Shown: piece after piece, positions 36,935-47,330 of the stretch
Layout: the number at the start of each line of letters is the position of its first letter
Numbering within the stretch: the stretch's first letter is position 1
Assembly (NCBI GenBank): GCA_030549495.1
Contig: JAUIRK010000064.1
Span: 91,645 to 155,644, forward strand
Reading direction: 5' to 3'
Length of the DNA: 64,000 nt
DNA from: Nectonema munidae
Taxonomy: Eukaryota > Nematomorpha > Nectonematoida > Nectonematidae
Made by a program: the position numbers and the translations under genes
The notes under the pieces: model-generated
Told to the model about the DNA's origin: nothing
The model's database searches: none
Seen by the model: only the letters and a program-made list of their open reading frames with translations

Positions 36935-37654
36935 ATCAATATCAATATCAATTGCCTTTCTTGCTTTTTTAGCACGTTGTTCATTAGTAGGGAACGGGTT
37001 TTTTTTGAAGACATCTGAAGCTTTTAGTTACTAACAATCTTAATTTAAAAATTTCATAAAAATATAGTCAAACTAAAATGAATAAATATTTTTTTTATTT
37101 TAAAAACTAAATCAAAAATATTTAAAGAAAAAGAGACTTATTGTACAAAAAAACATTTTTAGTAATCAGTCAAACACTTAAAATTTTTAAAGTGACGCAG
37201 TAATTAATTAATATTAAATAAATAGTTTTCTTAGCAGTTTGTTTAAAAAATCAAAAATAAAATAATAATTTTAAAATTAGTACCATAACAAAACATGTAT
37301 ATAAAAAAAATTAAAAGAATCAAAATTCCACTTACAGCAATGTAAAAATCGAAAATCAAAAAAAAGAGAAGTTATGCAAAAAAGAAAAAAACTGCCATTA
37401 TTAAAATTTATTTTTGAGAAATATTTTAGTTTTGTTGGCGTCGTAAAGTCGATCTGTCGTAAGTCGGATATGTCGTAAGTCGACGACTACCTTACTCATT
37501 TTATTGAGCCTAGAAAGTATTTTTGAAATAAAATTACAAGTCAGTTGTGCGAGGTATAATTGTTTTAAAACTTTAAATTGTAAACCATCAAAAATTATTC
37601 CGTACAAAAAAATATATGAATTGTAACAGGTTTAATAACAGAATCGGCTCAACA

Positions 37655-37800
37655 AAATTTCTGTTTCCTAACGATTTATAAAAGAGATCATTTTTAGAGT
37701 CATGGTATAAAACCTTCACTTGGTTAGAGTATGGCATATCTAGCGATAGAAAGGGCCACTGTGAACATCTGTTTCAATAACTGGTAAATGACAATAAGGA
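37655..37800. repeat. Dispersed repeat, related to 18385..18630
   Basis: TTTTTAGAGTCATGGTATAAA, GAGTATGGCATATC and AAGGGCCACTGTGAACATC are shared in order with the copy at 18385. Unclassified. Confidence 0.5.
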
Positions 37801-37882
37801 GAAGGGATAAAGGTTTAATTATATTCGATGAGAATTGATTTATAATATATGAATGATTCTGTTCTCTTGTTGAGCTAGAACG

Positions 37883-39060
37883 GTGGTTCACAAACTTTGT
37901 AAAAATTTCCGCGCTGGGGTCTCTTTATAATTCTTTTAATAGTTAGTAGTCTCATTTAAAAAAAATAAATCAACATATAAAATAATGTAATAAAGAAATT
38001 GACACACTTGTTTATTCAAAAATTGTCTGAATAGTCCAATTACCAAGTGAATGGGACGGGTGCATCTAATCTAGTTTGCCTAAATTTGGCTCTGTTTTGG
38101 CCAATGCAACTATCACTCACTTCTAATCTGTTTTGAGATTTGATTTCAATGGCAAGTAGTATGGAAAACGCTTGCTTACACTCATATGTAGTGGCAAATC
38201 CAACGAACTTTCAGAGACATCTTTGCAACATGAACATAGGATTATCCACTTTCAATCGAAATATCGCTTTAAGACATTTCACATAAAAACATGTTTTGCA
38301 CGTCATCAATCATTAATCAAATCAATAAAGTGTTCTTGAATTAGGAAGTCTTCTGAGGCGAGATAACTAATGGAGATTATAAAAGGATTTTTGATAAATT
38401 GATAGTATTTTTCAACAGCTTCATTAATGAAATACACTGTTTTATAACTTCATTGAGAACATTTTTCAACCCATCAAGTATGGTTTTTACAATTAAGGTT
38501 TAGCGAAGAATAGTGCACTGGGTACCAATTACATCTGGAGATTTTTGTTTAATCAGAGTCTGAAAACCAGAACAGCATGAAATTGCTAGAGCAGGGCCAG
38601 TACACATTCCTAGTGCATGTCATGGCTTAATTCCATGTGCTGTAAAAAATTGCCCACCTTGTCAAATATTTATCTTGCAGTTGTTCTACCACTAAGAGAT
38701 TTGTAAAAGAAAAAATTGTCTATTAGGTGTTTGTTATATACATATTGTACGTAAACGCAAGGCTGAGGAGCTAAGTTGCAGCATCCGTCGGTCAATCCAT
38801 CTGAATTGCAAAAAAGTTGAAAATTGAATTCTGAATCAATAAAACTACCTCTGATATTATGTCAACAGACATCTCTCGCATTACCCTTCTAACGGTTAAA
38901 ATTTACAACTTCTTAGCACAAATATGATATCTTTGCAGCAAGGTAATATCAATTGTTCTCTATTTTTTTAAACTATAAACCAGACTTAATATTTTGCAAA
39001 GCGATTTTTGTTACAAACCTAGATTTGTGCAATCATTCAGCTTGACGTTTAAAATAGACA
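37883..39060 (-). pseudogene. ZBED5-like hAT transposase relic
   Basis: On the minus strand from about 38690 the reading goes QLQDKYLTRWAIFYSTWN, then CTGPALAISCCSGFQTLIKQ, then KSPDVIGTQCTILR. KTILDGLKNVLNEVIKQCIS, MKLLKNTINLSKIL and LKVRWICHYI complete it. This is the core of ZBED5/SCAND3-type hAT transposases (SPDVIGTHCTIHR, VVKCVNFIKS). Multiple stops and frame changes. The low-coordinate edge GGTGGTTCACAAACTTTGTA resembles a hAT tip. A second copy of the same family lies at 55790..56260 in the opposite orientation. Confidence 0.7.
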
Positions 39061-40099
39061 ATAGTTATGTTTACTAAACTCGAGTGCTTCATTTCCAAGT
39101 GTCTTTTTAACTTGAATCCACTTTAGAAAGATGGATTCTATTCTAACACTGAACACAAAAGATCAAACGTAACCCAAAATTTCAAGTATGAGTCTTCATA
39201 TTTCATTTTTAAGCGTTTAAGCACGTTACAAGTATAAAATTAGGCATAAAAAGTAATAAAAAAAAAAAGGTTCAACCCTCACCCCGCTCCGAAATTTGAA
39301 ATACGTACGCCTCTGGCAAAAACGTATAGTTTTATTGATAACGAATGCACACAGTGCATGCGCAGAAAAGTATGTATCTATTCAATAACGCTCAAAGGAA
39401 CAAAAGGCTTTTTAAATTTATCTTTAAATACACTTACAATTTTTTATACTTGTTGAGAACAAGGTGGAAAGTTTGTTTTGCACAGTAAGGAAAATCAAGG
39501 TGTTCTATATTTTTTAATGTTTATTTATGCCAATATAGGAATCCCTCAATGGAACATAACTATAACATAACATATGTATTGTAAAAAAACAAAAAAATAC
39601 ATCATTGTTTCACATTCCAAACATTCTATTACAATATAATTGGTTTAAAAATAATGCCTTTTGGTGTAAAAAATTGAAAAATATCGTTATAAAACTTTGA
39701 TATATCATGGTTGCCACTTTTTTTCTTAAATAGAATTCCCTCGCCGTTTTAGAAAAATTTTCTTGACCTTAGAAATGCTATTATCTAATGTAAATAAATA
39801 CATGCTAAGAAAGACACCACCAGCGCCTTTGCCTATACTAACCTAATAACCAAATAGGTCTCTGATATTCTTTCTTTGTAGGTATGTCTTTTTTATTTTA
39901 TTCAAAGATTGGAGAAAAATGGTTAATAACTAAACATATTATGATATACCAAAACCAAACATATATGTACGTACAATGCATAAAAAAAATGATAATGAAA
40001 TTTTTAATCAATATATTCTGATTATATTTTTCCAATTGTTTCCTTTTGGTGTTCAACTCCTCCTCTTGCATCCTCTAGTTGCTTAGAAACCCTTTTTTC

Positions 40100-42240
40100 T
40101 TTTCAATAATTTTCTTTTTTTCTTCTTTCATCTTCCGTTTCTTTGAACCCTGATCTTGATGTGAATTTCTCTTGCGCTTTAAATCTTCGAGGTGGTTCAT
40201 ATATAATCAAAATATTTGAAATACCACCATAGTATCTGATAGCATCTTTGACTCTTTTCTGCCATATTAATGAAGTCTCTAGTAGGTTCTCTACAAGTAG
40301 GGATTTATTTATGGGAAATCCACTTTCAACTTGCACATTGCAATGAGATAAAATTAGGCAAAGTTTAATGACATTACAGAACTCAGTATAGTAGAAGCCA
40401 TTGACTTTGAAAATTTGGCAATAAAACATGTCCAATCTAATGGCCTCACCAACATTACCACTAAAAGAGCTAAAATGCTCTTTTGGGACAGATTGCGATT
40501 GATCACATAGAGTTCGATATTGGTATTTAGCTTTTTCACCTCGCATGCAAGTTATTCTATTAGCATCATTTCAAGAACAATGGCCATTCGTCCCTGAGCA
40601 CCCGATGTACTCACAGAAATCATTTTTGGATCCAAAGATGTTAAACCCCAAGCAAGTTTATATGTCAAGGGGCACCTTTCAAGAATTGTCTTTGTTGTAG
40701 CAATAAGAAATTTCATCCAATGTCTAATTTGTGAATTTTAATAGCATTTTCTGGAAATTCTAGATCGAGCTTTGTAATACTATGTGAGGTTAAAGTTCTA
40801 GGAAGCTTTTGAGTATTAATAAATTGTGATAAGAATGACACTAGCAGATCCAGCAAGCAAGAGTGTAAGAAGGGTATCACAGACTGAACACTTTGAAAAA
40901 GACTTAAAAATGGTTCACATTCAGAGAAAATCAAATCAAAAACTGCCAGTTTAGCTTTCAAAAATTTGTCTTCAAACAATTCTCTAACATTATTTACAGG
41001 TTTAGTGCTTGGTAGTTTTTTAGAAGCAACAAATACTTTCATAGCATCATAAATTAGGAGAGCTCTCTCTATGCAGGCTACATTTTCTACCCAGCGAACT
41101 GAACATGCTCATGGAAAATTTAATGCAACCTGTAACATAGGTGAAGTTTGCTCTACGAGCAGGTGAATCTTTGAGGAGATAATATATATATATCCCGCAA
41201 AAATGAATGCAAATTCCATTTTGATGCATTCATTACTTTTCTTAAGGCCCCATGTACCATGTGAAGCCCACATACTCCAATATTAACCAGATGCATATTT
41301 ATTTTGCCATCTTCACTTTTTTTCCTGTTCAAAGTTCTTTAAAAATTTAAGATTAACATTTGAACCATCCATAGAGATTTGCAAAAGATTATTCTTTGAT
41401 AAAGGTTTAACCCATTTAAGGCCAAGCAAAGCAGACGATATCTAAAAAAAAACGCAGACGATTTATATTCAAAGTCATTGAAAAAAGCAGACGAAGATGA
41501 AATTACTTATGTTCCAAAATAGGAACATTGGCCGTAAATGGCTTAAGCAGATCATTCTTCTATAATATATGTGAAGCTGATGCATAAGCTAAAAAGGAAC
41601 TGTCAAAGTTGACACCAAATCCTTCTAATGATTATAATATCTAATAAAGGCATCCATCTGGTTCTGTTGCAAGATTTTATTTAATGCTTCATCGAAACAA
41701 ATAGCAAAATGGCAGTCTAATGCAATCTTTTTCATTAAACCATCTTTAAAATATGGACTCAATCCATAACTGCATTTTGTTCTCCCAAGTTTCAATGATG
41801 ACGCTATTTTTGAGTCGGGAAACAGTAATTTAAATATTTCCAAGACACATGTGCATGAGTTTAAAGAGAAATTGCATTGTATGACAAATAAAGACCAAAG
41901 AATTTCTGATCTAGTTACGTCTTCTTTGTAAATACTCAGATCATTTATGCTGGTGGCTTTATTGGAGTTGGGGATAAAGTTTACGGCTGCAGTATCTATG
42001 CTAGATACTGTAGTTTTGACAAATGATAAAATAGATGGTTGGATCCCTTTTGATTCAATCAAACTAATATGAGTTTTGCTCTTCATGTGACAAAGTAGTG
42101 GTCATGTTGCCTAACGCAATATTTTTTTGCAAACAAAGCAACGTGCTTCCTTTTTATTGTTCCTTGTTAGCCAAGCTTAAAATTGTGGCTCAATGTTGGG
42201 ATCTATCCACAACTCATTAAAAAAATGTTTCAGCTCCAGG
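40100..42240 (-). pseudogene. hAT-like transposase with N-terminal BED zinc finger
   Basis: Blocks in N-to-C order on the minus strand: FNELWIDPNIEPQF, then W-L and ARCFVCKK..H-MKSKTH (BED finger, about 42240..42070). CNFSLNSCTCVLEIFKLLFP, PYFKDGLMKKIALDCHFAIC and FDEALNKILQQNQMDAFIRY follow (41625..41990). Further on are PWACSVRWVENVACIERA (about 41100), 109 open codons at 40713..41042, and lastly LSHCNVQVESGFPINKSLLV with ENLLETSLIWQKRVKDAIRY (40200..40350). The last block equals the HGNAxVERGFSINK signature of this transposase group. About four or five frame breaks separate the blocks, and the TTAA MITE adds another. Confidence 0.75.
41411..41542 (-). mobile_element. TTAA-type MITE with internal palindrome (copy C), complete
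   Basis: TTAA flanks both sides (41407..41410 and 41543..41546), the piggyBac target signature. The tips are CCCATTTAAGGCCAA and, inverted, GCCATTTACGGCCAA. Just inside the tip at 41542 is a stem ATGTTCC / GGAACAT (41509..41528). Three CGTCTGC motifs follow on the minus strand, as in copies A and B. At 132 bp it is the only copy here with both TTAA sites, and it sits inside the hAT-like element. Confidence 0.85.
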
Positions 42241-42632
42241 CATGATATCTCTTCATTTAAAGGTATTATAAATTAATCATTAAAATGAAAATAAAAATAT
42301 GGTGATCGAATATCACAGTCAAGTTTGAATCTTGGTATACAATAGTTTGCATAGAAAGATATTGCAAAAAAACATGTTCCATCTAAATTCCTCAAGTTTA
42401 TTTTCATAAAAATTTTAAAAATCACACATTAAACCAACAACATAAAGACAAATAATTTGATAATGTTGCCTTTAGCTAAAGCATATGTAACAGCATTTGC
42501 CTTTAATCACAATAAGGCAAAATATACGGTACACATTGAGAATAAAAGCATCATATTTGAAAGCAATGTTAACATAGCAAATTCCCTGACTTTCCTTGAC
42601 TTTTCAAAAAAGTGGCAACCATGTATATATGC

Positions 42633-43480
42633 CTCCAGAGGCTGGTGCACAAAATGAAATTTTAGGGTTGAGTACCTTTTAAAGGGTTGAGAAACATATG
42701 TTCTAAAAAATCGATTTGTACCAAAAGGAAGCTTAATTTGATATTTTTTCGTTTGTTTTTATAAAAATGTTTATTTACTAAAAACGTAATAAGCTTTTAA
42801 ATCTTTCAAACTTTTTAACCCGTTAACGCACAATGTCGACTATAGTCGACTTTACAAAAATAAAATCGCCTGCGTTTATCAATGCCCTTTAATACAAATC
42901 TTCTGCTTTACATTAGATATCGTCTGATTATTCTGGTTGTTAAAGGGTTTTGTGGTACAAATTCAGTTAAATTGATAAATCCAGTAACCAAACGGGGCGA
43001 GAGTGGGCAATTGAATGCTAAATTTTTCAGATTAATAATAATTCTAATAAAATTTATAGAATCTTAGAACATATGAATTGTCTTTTCTACAGATGACCAG
43101 ATATTGATGAGAACATGGGATATAGAGATTTAGGCACTCTGATCGTAATCACTTTTTATATTTAGCGACTCCAAAAAAATTTTTGCTTACCCGCTTGCAT
43201 ATAGTTAAACAAAAATACATTCCTGTATAAGAATTCACCCCAAGATTGCTTGCACATGGTTCAAATTTTTGCGGGAAGGGTCCATTTTTTTTATAATTTC
43301 AACTCGAAAATTTTTGATCAATGTATGAATTTTTATATGAGTTAAATAAAAAATAATTGATAAAATGAGTTGAAATATGAAATGATTGTCATGATGAAGG
43401 CGTTAATGATACGATAGTCAAGGAAAGAACAAGCAGAAACAAGCAAGAGATAAAACTATGCACCAGGCTCAAATTAATAG
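42633..43480. repeat. Possible MITE bounded by GAGnCTGGTGCA ends
   Basis: The left edge GAGGCTGGTGCACAAAA and the reverse-complemented right edge GAGCCTGGTGCATAGTTTT match at about 12 of the first 14 positions. No target duplication. The TTAA MITE copy B lies inside it. Confidence 0.3.
42819..42947 (+). mobile_element. TTAA-type MITE with internal palindrome (copy B)
   Basis: It is preceded by TTAA (42815..42818) and starts CCCGTTAACGCAC. A 16-bp perfect palindrome GTCGACTATAGTCGAC lies at 42835..42850. CGCCTGCG, CTTCTGCT and CGTCTGAT motifs sit at the same spacing as in copies A and C. The right tip is TTAAAGGG, followed by TTTT instead of TTAA. Confidence 0.7.
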
Positions 43481-43595
43481 GGGCACCCCCCTCTTCTTGC
43501 AACTTCGCTCTTATTGCCCGATTTGAATGTGCGTTAAAATAGAAAAATAGAGTATTTCTAGAGATAAAAGTATTAAATGAAAAATATTAGTCTAT

Positions 43596-43601
43596 TTTAT
43601 T
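43596..43601 (-). promoter_or_regulatory. Candidate poly(A) signal
   Basis: AATAAA on the minus strand, about 70 nt past the stop codon of the 208-residue gene. Confidence 0.4.
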
Positions 43602-43671
43602 AAAAAATAAAAAAAATATCGAAAATGTAGAAAGGAGAAGATCGAAAAGTTTAAATTATCAGAGACTTTAT

Positions 43672-44298
43672 CTATTTTGTGCGCCTCATGTGAGAAAGTT
43701 TCATTAACGCCTGCAAATCTTTCCTAATTTTTTGCTCAATTTCGTCAATTTCCTTTTCATTTTTTAAAATCTTATCAATGATATGATCGTTATCAGATTT
43801 TAGTGCGTTAACCTTACCAAGTAATTTGTCTGTAGTGGCACTAATTTTCTTCGCTTTATGATGTTCAATCTCTTGATCAATCGCAGCAAGCTTATGCCTA
43901 AACATTTCTTCCACCGATCCATAAGTCGTTTCTTCACCAAGAAAAGAATCGTTAGGAGTGTACTTTGAGGAGCACTCATCTAAGACAGACATGCCCGATT
44001 TAATAAGGTCAGGAACAAAAAATTGTTCAATAAATTTTAGAAGTGAGCATTTAATTTTTGATGAAATTTTTTGCCCATATCCCATGCAAATTCTTCTTTC
44101 ATTTTTACTAAATTCATCAAAATATTTGAGAATAATATCAATCGATAGGCTTTTTTCTATTTCATCAACAAACTTGGAAAGTTCTCTCTTTATTTTACTT
44201 TCACCGTCAAACTTTCCAGATTCCTTGGTTTCAGAAACTTCACCAATAAAAAACTTTTCATCTTCAGTACTAACTTTATCTACATCAGTTTTAGACAT
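43672..44298 (-). CDS. Single-exon coiled-coil protein, possible Nnf1/PMF1-like kinetochore subunit
   Basis: An intact 208-codon frame with ATG (A at -3) and a stop. Residues 1-30 are acidic and polar. Residues about 40-110 are predicted amphipathic helices with FVDEIEKSLSIDIILKYFDEF, then GYGQKISSKIKCSLLKFIEQ and a closing LIKSGMSVLDECSSK. Residues 130-205 are heptad-like coiled coil rich in Lys/Glu. Order and spacing resemble human PMF1 (205 residues): FLQKL..YQRFTDCY, then IYDKFIAQLQTSIREEI, then LEAVLNALDKIVEE, then a C-terminal coiled coil. PMF1/Nnf1 is part of the MIS12 kinetochore complex. This is pattern recall, not a search; an unrelated coiled-coil protein is possible. It lies between two transposons and shows no repeat features. 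Confidence 0.45.
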   Translation of the reverse strand: MSKTDVDKVSTEDEKFFIGEVSETKESGKFDGESKIKRELSKFVDEIEKSLSIDIILKYFDEFSKNERRICMGYGQKISSKIKCSLLKFIEQFFVPDLIKSGMSVLDECSSKYTPNDSFLGEETTYGSVEEMFRHKLAAIDQEIEHHKAKKISATTDKLLGKVNALKSDNDHIIDKILKNEKEIDEIEQKIRKDLQALMKLSHMRRTK

Positions 44299-44647
44299 AT
44301 TAATTCAAATCTAAAAATTGAAATTTAGATTTATAGCTAAAAGTACGTATTCAATTATCATTTTTCAGTAATTAAATGTAACTGATTAAAAACAAAAATT
44401 ATTACTTATTAAACATATCAGAGCAAAAAAATGTTATAAAATACGCATAACTACAAACAAATATTGATAAATAGTACTCACATTGAAATACACTTTATTG
44501 ACAGTAGGAATGTAGCAAAAATAATTTATGTTTCGAAAATTTTGAATAAATTTTTTTTAATACGATCAAGAATGATAAAATATATAAGTTTGATCTAGTT
44601 TTCATAAAAAATACCATAATTTCAAGATACAGGTTAACGTGGTTATG
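44299..44647. other. Upstream flank of the coiled-coil gene
   Basis: AT-rich; probable promoter region. No motif can be singled out. Confidence 0.3.
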
Positions 44648-46260
44648 TTAATCGATTATCCCACAAATGGGATGTTAAATTAAATTCTTTATAAAAACCA
44701 TATTTTTCCTACTTTCATTCTTTGAATCAGTTTTATCAACTTTTTAATCTCTTTTGAACGTTGTTAAAAGAAATTATTTTCATTCCATTATGTTTTTTCT
44801 GATTTATAAAATGTTTTAAACGAGAAGTTTTTGAGATTTTTTGGTTAGTTCAGTAAGTTCAGTGCAGTTTTACAGAAAAACATGTTAAACTTTTTATATC
44901 TTATGATAACATTAGAAAACATCTAGATAACATAAGTAAAGTTATCTACCATTCTTTGAAGTTGGAAAATTTTACAATTTTTTGGTTATAATTTGTCATT
45001 CCACTAATGGGATAATGGGCAGAAACGACAAATTTATACAATATACATATACAACCATGTAATGTCTATATAATGTGCATAGAAAACGGGCTTCATTCAT
45101 ATAATGTATATATAATTAATATGCATGATTTCTAGTTACAAAATAACTGAAAATAACCCAAATCTGAGAATTAAAGAAAACATTGAAGTTATTTTTCCTA
45201 GAAAAACGAAGATTGGAGTATTTGAAGAAATATTTTTGGAATCTTTTTTTGAACTTATTCCTCAATCAATTTTGTATGCTAATACAAAAAACAATATTGA
45301 TTTTTCAATTTGTGAACATGATTCGAAGGCTTTTCTTGGCCTTCTAATGATAAGTGAATATCATAAACTTCAAAGCGAGCTTATGTATTGGGAAGAACTA
45401 AGACACAGAATTACCAATTGTGTTCAACCCAATGTAAAAAATAGATTCCATTAAATAAAACGTTACCTTCGTTTTAAAGTTGATAAGAAAAACCAGATGT
45501 TAAAGCGTGCGCCTCATTTAGAATTGCTGAAACAAAATTTTAAAAAATTTGGAATTTTCTCTTGTAAAATGTACATGTGTGAAAGTGGATAAAATTTAGC
45601 TAAATACTTTGGTGCGTTTGTAGCCCAAGTAGTTATTTGTTTGACTTTTAATTTAACCTTGCTGTGGGAATGATGAAAGCAGAATTGGATCTTTAGGTGA
45701 AAGTGTAGTTTTTTAGATTTGACGAAAATATTGATAAGCAAAACTCATCAAGTTATTATATTTTTTTTGATAACTTTTTCTCTGGTTATGGCGTTATGAA
45801 AAAATTGAATGAAAATGGGTTGAAAGCAACTGGCACAATTCATGAAGTGGTAACAAAGAAATGAAAAAATAGAGTTTTTACGATTATAAGTTTGACACGG
45901 TAAATAATAATAATAATTAGTCTTTATATAATGGCAGGACAACAAACCCGTTATATTGGTGACGAATTATGATGATATTGAGCCCTTTGAAAAGGCAATG
46001 GGATATTCACAAAGTGACAAGAGGAACTTACAAATTCAACATTTGATATCTAGATATAATGCGAATATGGACGGAGTTGATTTGTTGGACAAGGTAGTAT
46101 CTCTTCATAGAATACGCATCTGATTTAAAAAAATGGTGGTGGCCAATTTTCACTCAGATGATAGACATAGCTTTAGTGAACTCATGGAGGCTCATCGAAT
46201 TTCTCATAAAAATAAAAAAATATCTCGTTACTCCATTTTAGAAGAAAAATAACATTATCT
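44648..46260 (+). mobile_element. piggyBac-like transposon relic
   Basis: The left border is TTAA (44648..44651), then TCGATTATCCCACAAATGGG. A related inverted block (minus strand CCCATTATCCCATTAGTGG) ends at about 45018. A piggyBac transposase follows (45090..46250). The right tip is not recognisable. The tip carries the stem ATCCCA / TGGGAT with a CAAA loop, the same kind of subterminal palindrome as in the ~130-bp TTAA MITEs. This element group is therefore a plausible source of their transposase. Confidence 0.65.
45125..46250 (+). pseudogene. piggyBac transposase relic
   Basis: The N-terminal part, open for 109 codons, contains IDFSICEHDSKAFLGLLMIS, then EYHKLQSELMYWEE, equivalent to the IKxFLGILLLSGYxKLPSxxMYW block. 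After several stops and frame changes come YDDIEPFEKAMGYSQSDK and YNANMDGVDLLDKVVSLHRI. These match the YNxxMGGVDxxDqxxxxYRixi block with the last catalytic Asp. KWWWPIFTQMIDIALVNSW in a further frame matches KKWWWPIFxxLLDxxxxNAW. The middle part is badly decayed. I count at least six breaks. Confidence 0.8.
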
Positions 46261-46339
46261 TATCTTTCTTCTAATATTGCAAATAAAAAACAAAGAAGTG
46301 GGCCTTCAAAAAACTGCTAAATTAACAAAAGATATTCCC

Positions 46340-47240
46340 AGTTGAGTTGCTAAAACTAAGAGACATCGATGCTGTGAGATGGGTTGCCAGCAAAGAACAG
46401 GCACTTCGAGCATTTTTGAAAAGTTGGCAAGTTGTGGTCTTTAAGTTGCAGAACAACTCCAATGTGGAAACTTCTGATGCTCACAAAAGGACTGCTGAAA
46501 GCCATTTGTGATTTTAGATTTTTAAAGTACTGTCATTTTCTTTATGATTTTCTGGCAGTCCTACGCCCACTTTTTGCTACATTTCAAAGAGAAACCCTGA
46601 TGTTGTAAGAAATCAAACCATTAGTGAACCATGCTATTTCTCTTTTAAACAAACTGGAACATAACCCAGGAGACATTGATTCTTTTTTTGTCTTAAGTAT
46701 CTCCCCTCTGATGGGAAAGCTTCTCTGACAGAGCGATTCAAGACCATGGATGCAACAGTAGCACAGAATATATCCATATTTGATACAATGAGATGGCCAG
46801 AGGGGAAGAAAGTGTCAGATTTTGGGAATGCTGAGCTTGAGCAACTGGTGCAGCATTTCAAGGAGCCCCTATCTAACATGGAAGTTCCAACTGCTTCCTT
46901 TGCCAAAGAAATGCTGCTTGATGAGTGGTTTAGACTTTAGATTGAAAATCCTGGTAAAAGATCAGTCCTTCCCTAACCTTTGCAAACAGGCTATGCTACG
47001 CCCTGAAAGATTCCCAGTCAAACTGATGCCAATTGTTTTGGTTTTACCGAGTTCATCTGCTAGTTGCGAAGGGGGTTCAGCAGAATGAACTGCATCAAAA
47101 CAGACCTCAGATCAAGACTGACAACAGCCAACCTTGATTCCCTAATGCTTTTCGGCCTCAGTGGTGCTTCCGTTAAGGACTTAGATCCGAATGAAAATAT
47201 TAGACTATGGCATTCATCACGGAGGCAGAAACTTGTATAT
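46340..47240 (+). pseudogene. hAT transposase relic, ZNF862/KIAA-type, GC-richer
   Basis: Frames in order: ATRWVASKEQALRAFLKSWQ region (about 46370..46440), then FKTMDATVAQNISIFDTMRW, PEGKKVSDFGNAELEQLVQH and VPTASFAKEMLLDEWF (46734..46935). The hATC signature SSASCEGGFSRMNCIKTDLR..RLTTANLDSLM (about 47050..47150) closes it, with LWHSSRRQKLVY at the end. It is noticeably less AT-rich than its surroundings. At least five frame breaks or stops. A short overlap with the piggyBac remnant suggests one truncated the other. Confidence 0.75.
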
Positions 47241-47244
47241 TAGT

Positions 47245-47330
47245 TTAACCTTTTCAGGTACAATGGGATACCAGAGCGCATAAAATAAAAAGCGTCTGCT
47301 TTTATATAAAATTTGATTGAAAAAGAAATA
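47245..47330 (+). repeat. Partial TTAA-type MITE (copy D)
   Basis: TTAA at 47245..47248, then CCTTTTCAGGTACAATGGG and an AGCGTCTGCTTTT motif at the family spacing. The palindrome is not intact and the right end is not found. Confidence 0.35.

Larger units (their letters stand above)
34965..37493 (-). mobile_element. Tigger (pogo-family) DNA transposon, both ends present
   Basis: The left end is CAGGTAATCGTCGACTTACG and the right end, reverse-complemented, is AAGGTAGTCGTCGACTTACG. Subterminal repeats of CGTAAGTCG-type motifs occur at both ends (35027..35036, 37440..37480). TA lies at both borders (34963..34964 and about 37493..37494), the pogo target duplication, although the right tip has lost a base. 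The 2.5-kb length suits an autonomous Tigger. It carries a transposase on the minus strand. Confidence 0.88.
39706..42623 (-). mobile_element. 2.9-kb hAT-like transposon with BED finger
   Basis: The left end and the reverse-complemented right end share CATGGTTGCCACTTTTTT (18 bp identical), followed by imperfect GAATTCCCT / CAGGGAATT motifs further in. The size fits an autonomous hAT. The transposase is on the minus strand (40100..42240). No convincing 8-bp target duplication (TGATATAT against TATATATG). A 132-bp TTAA MITE has inserted at 41411..41542. Confidence 0.75.
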
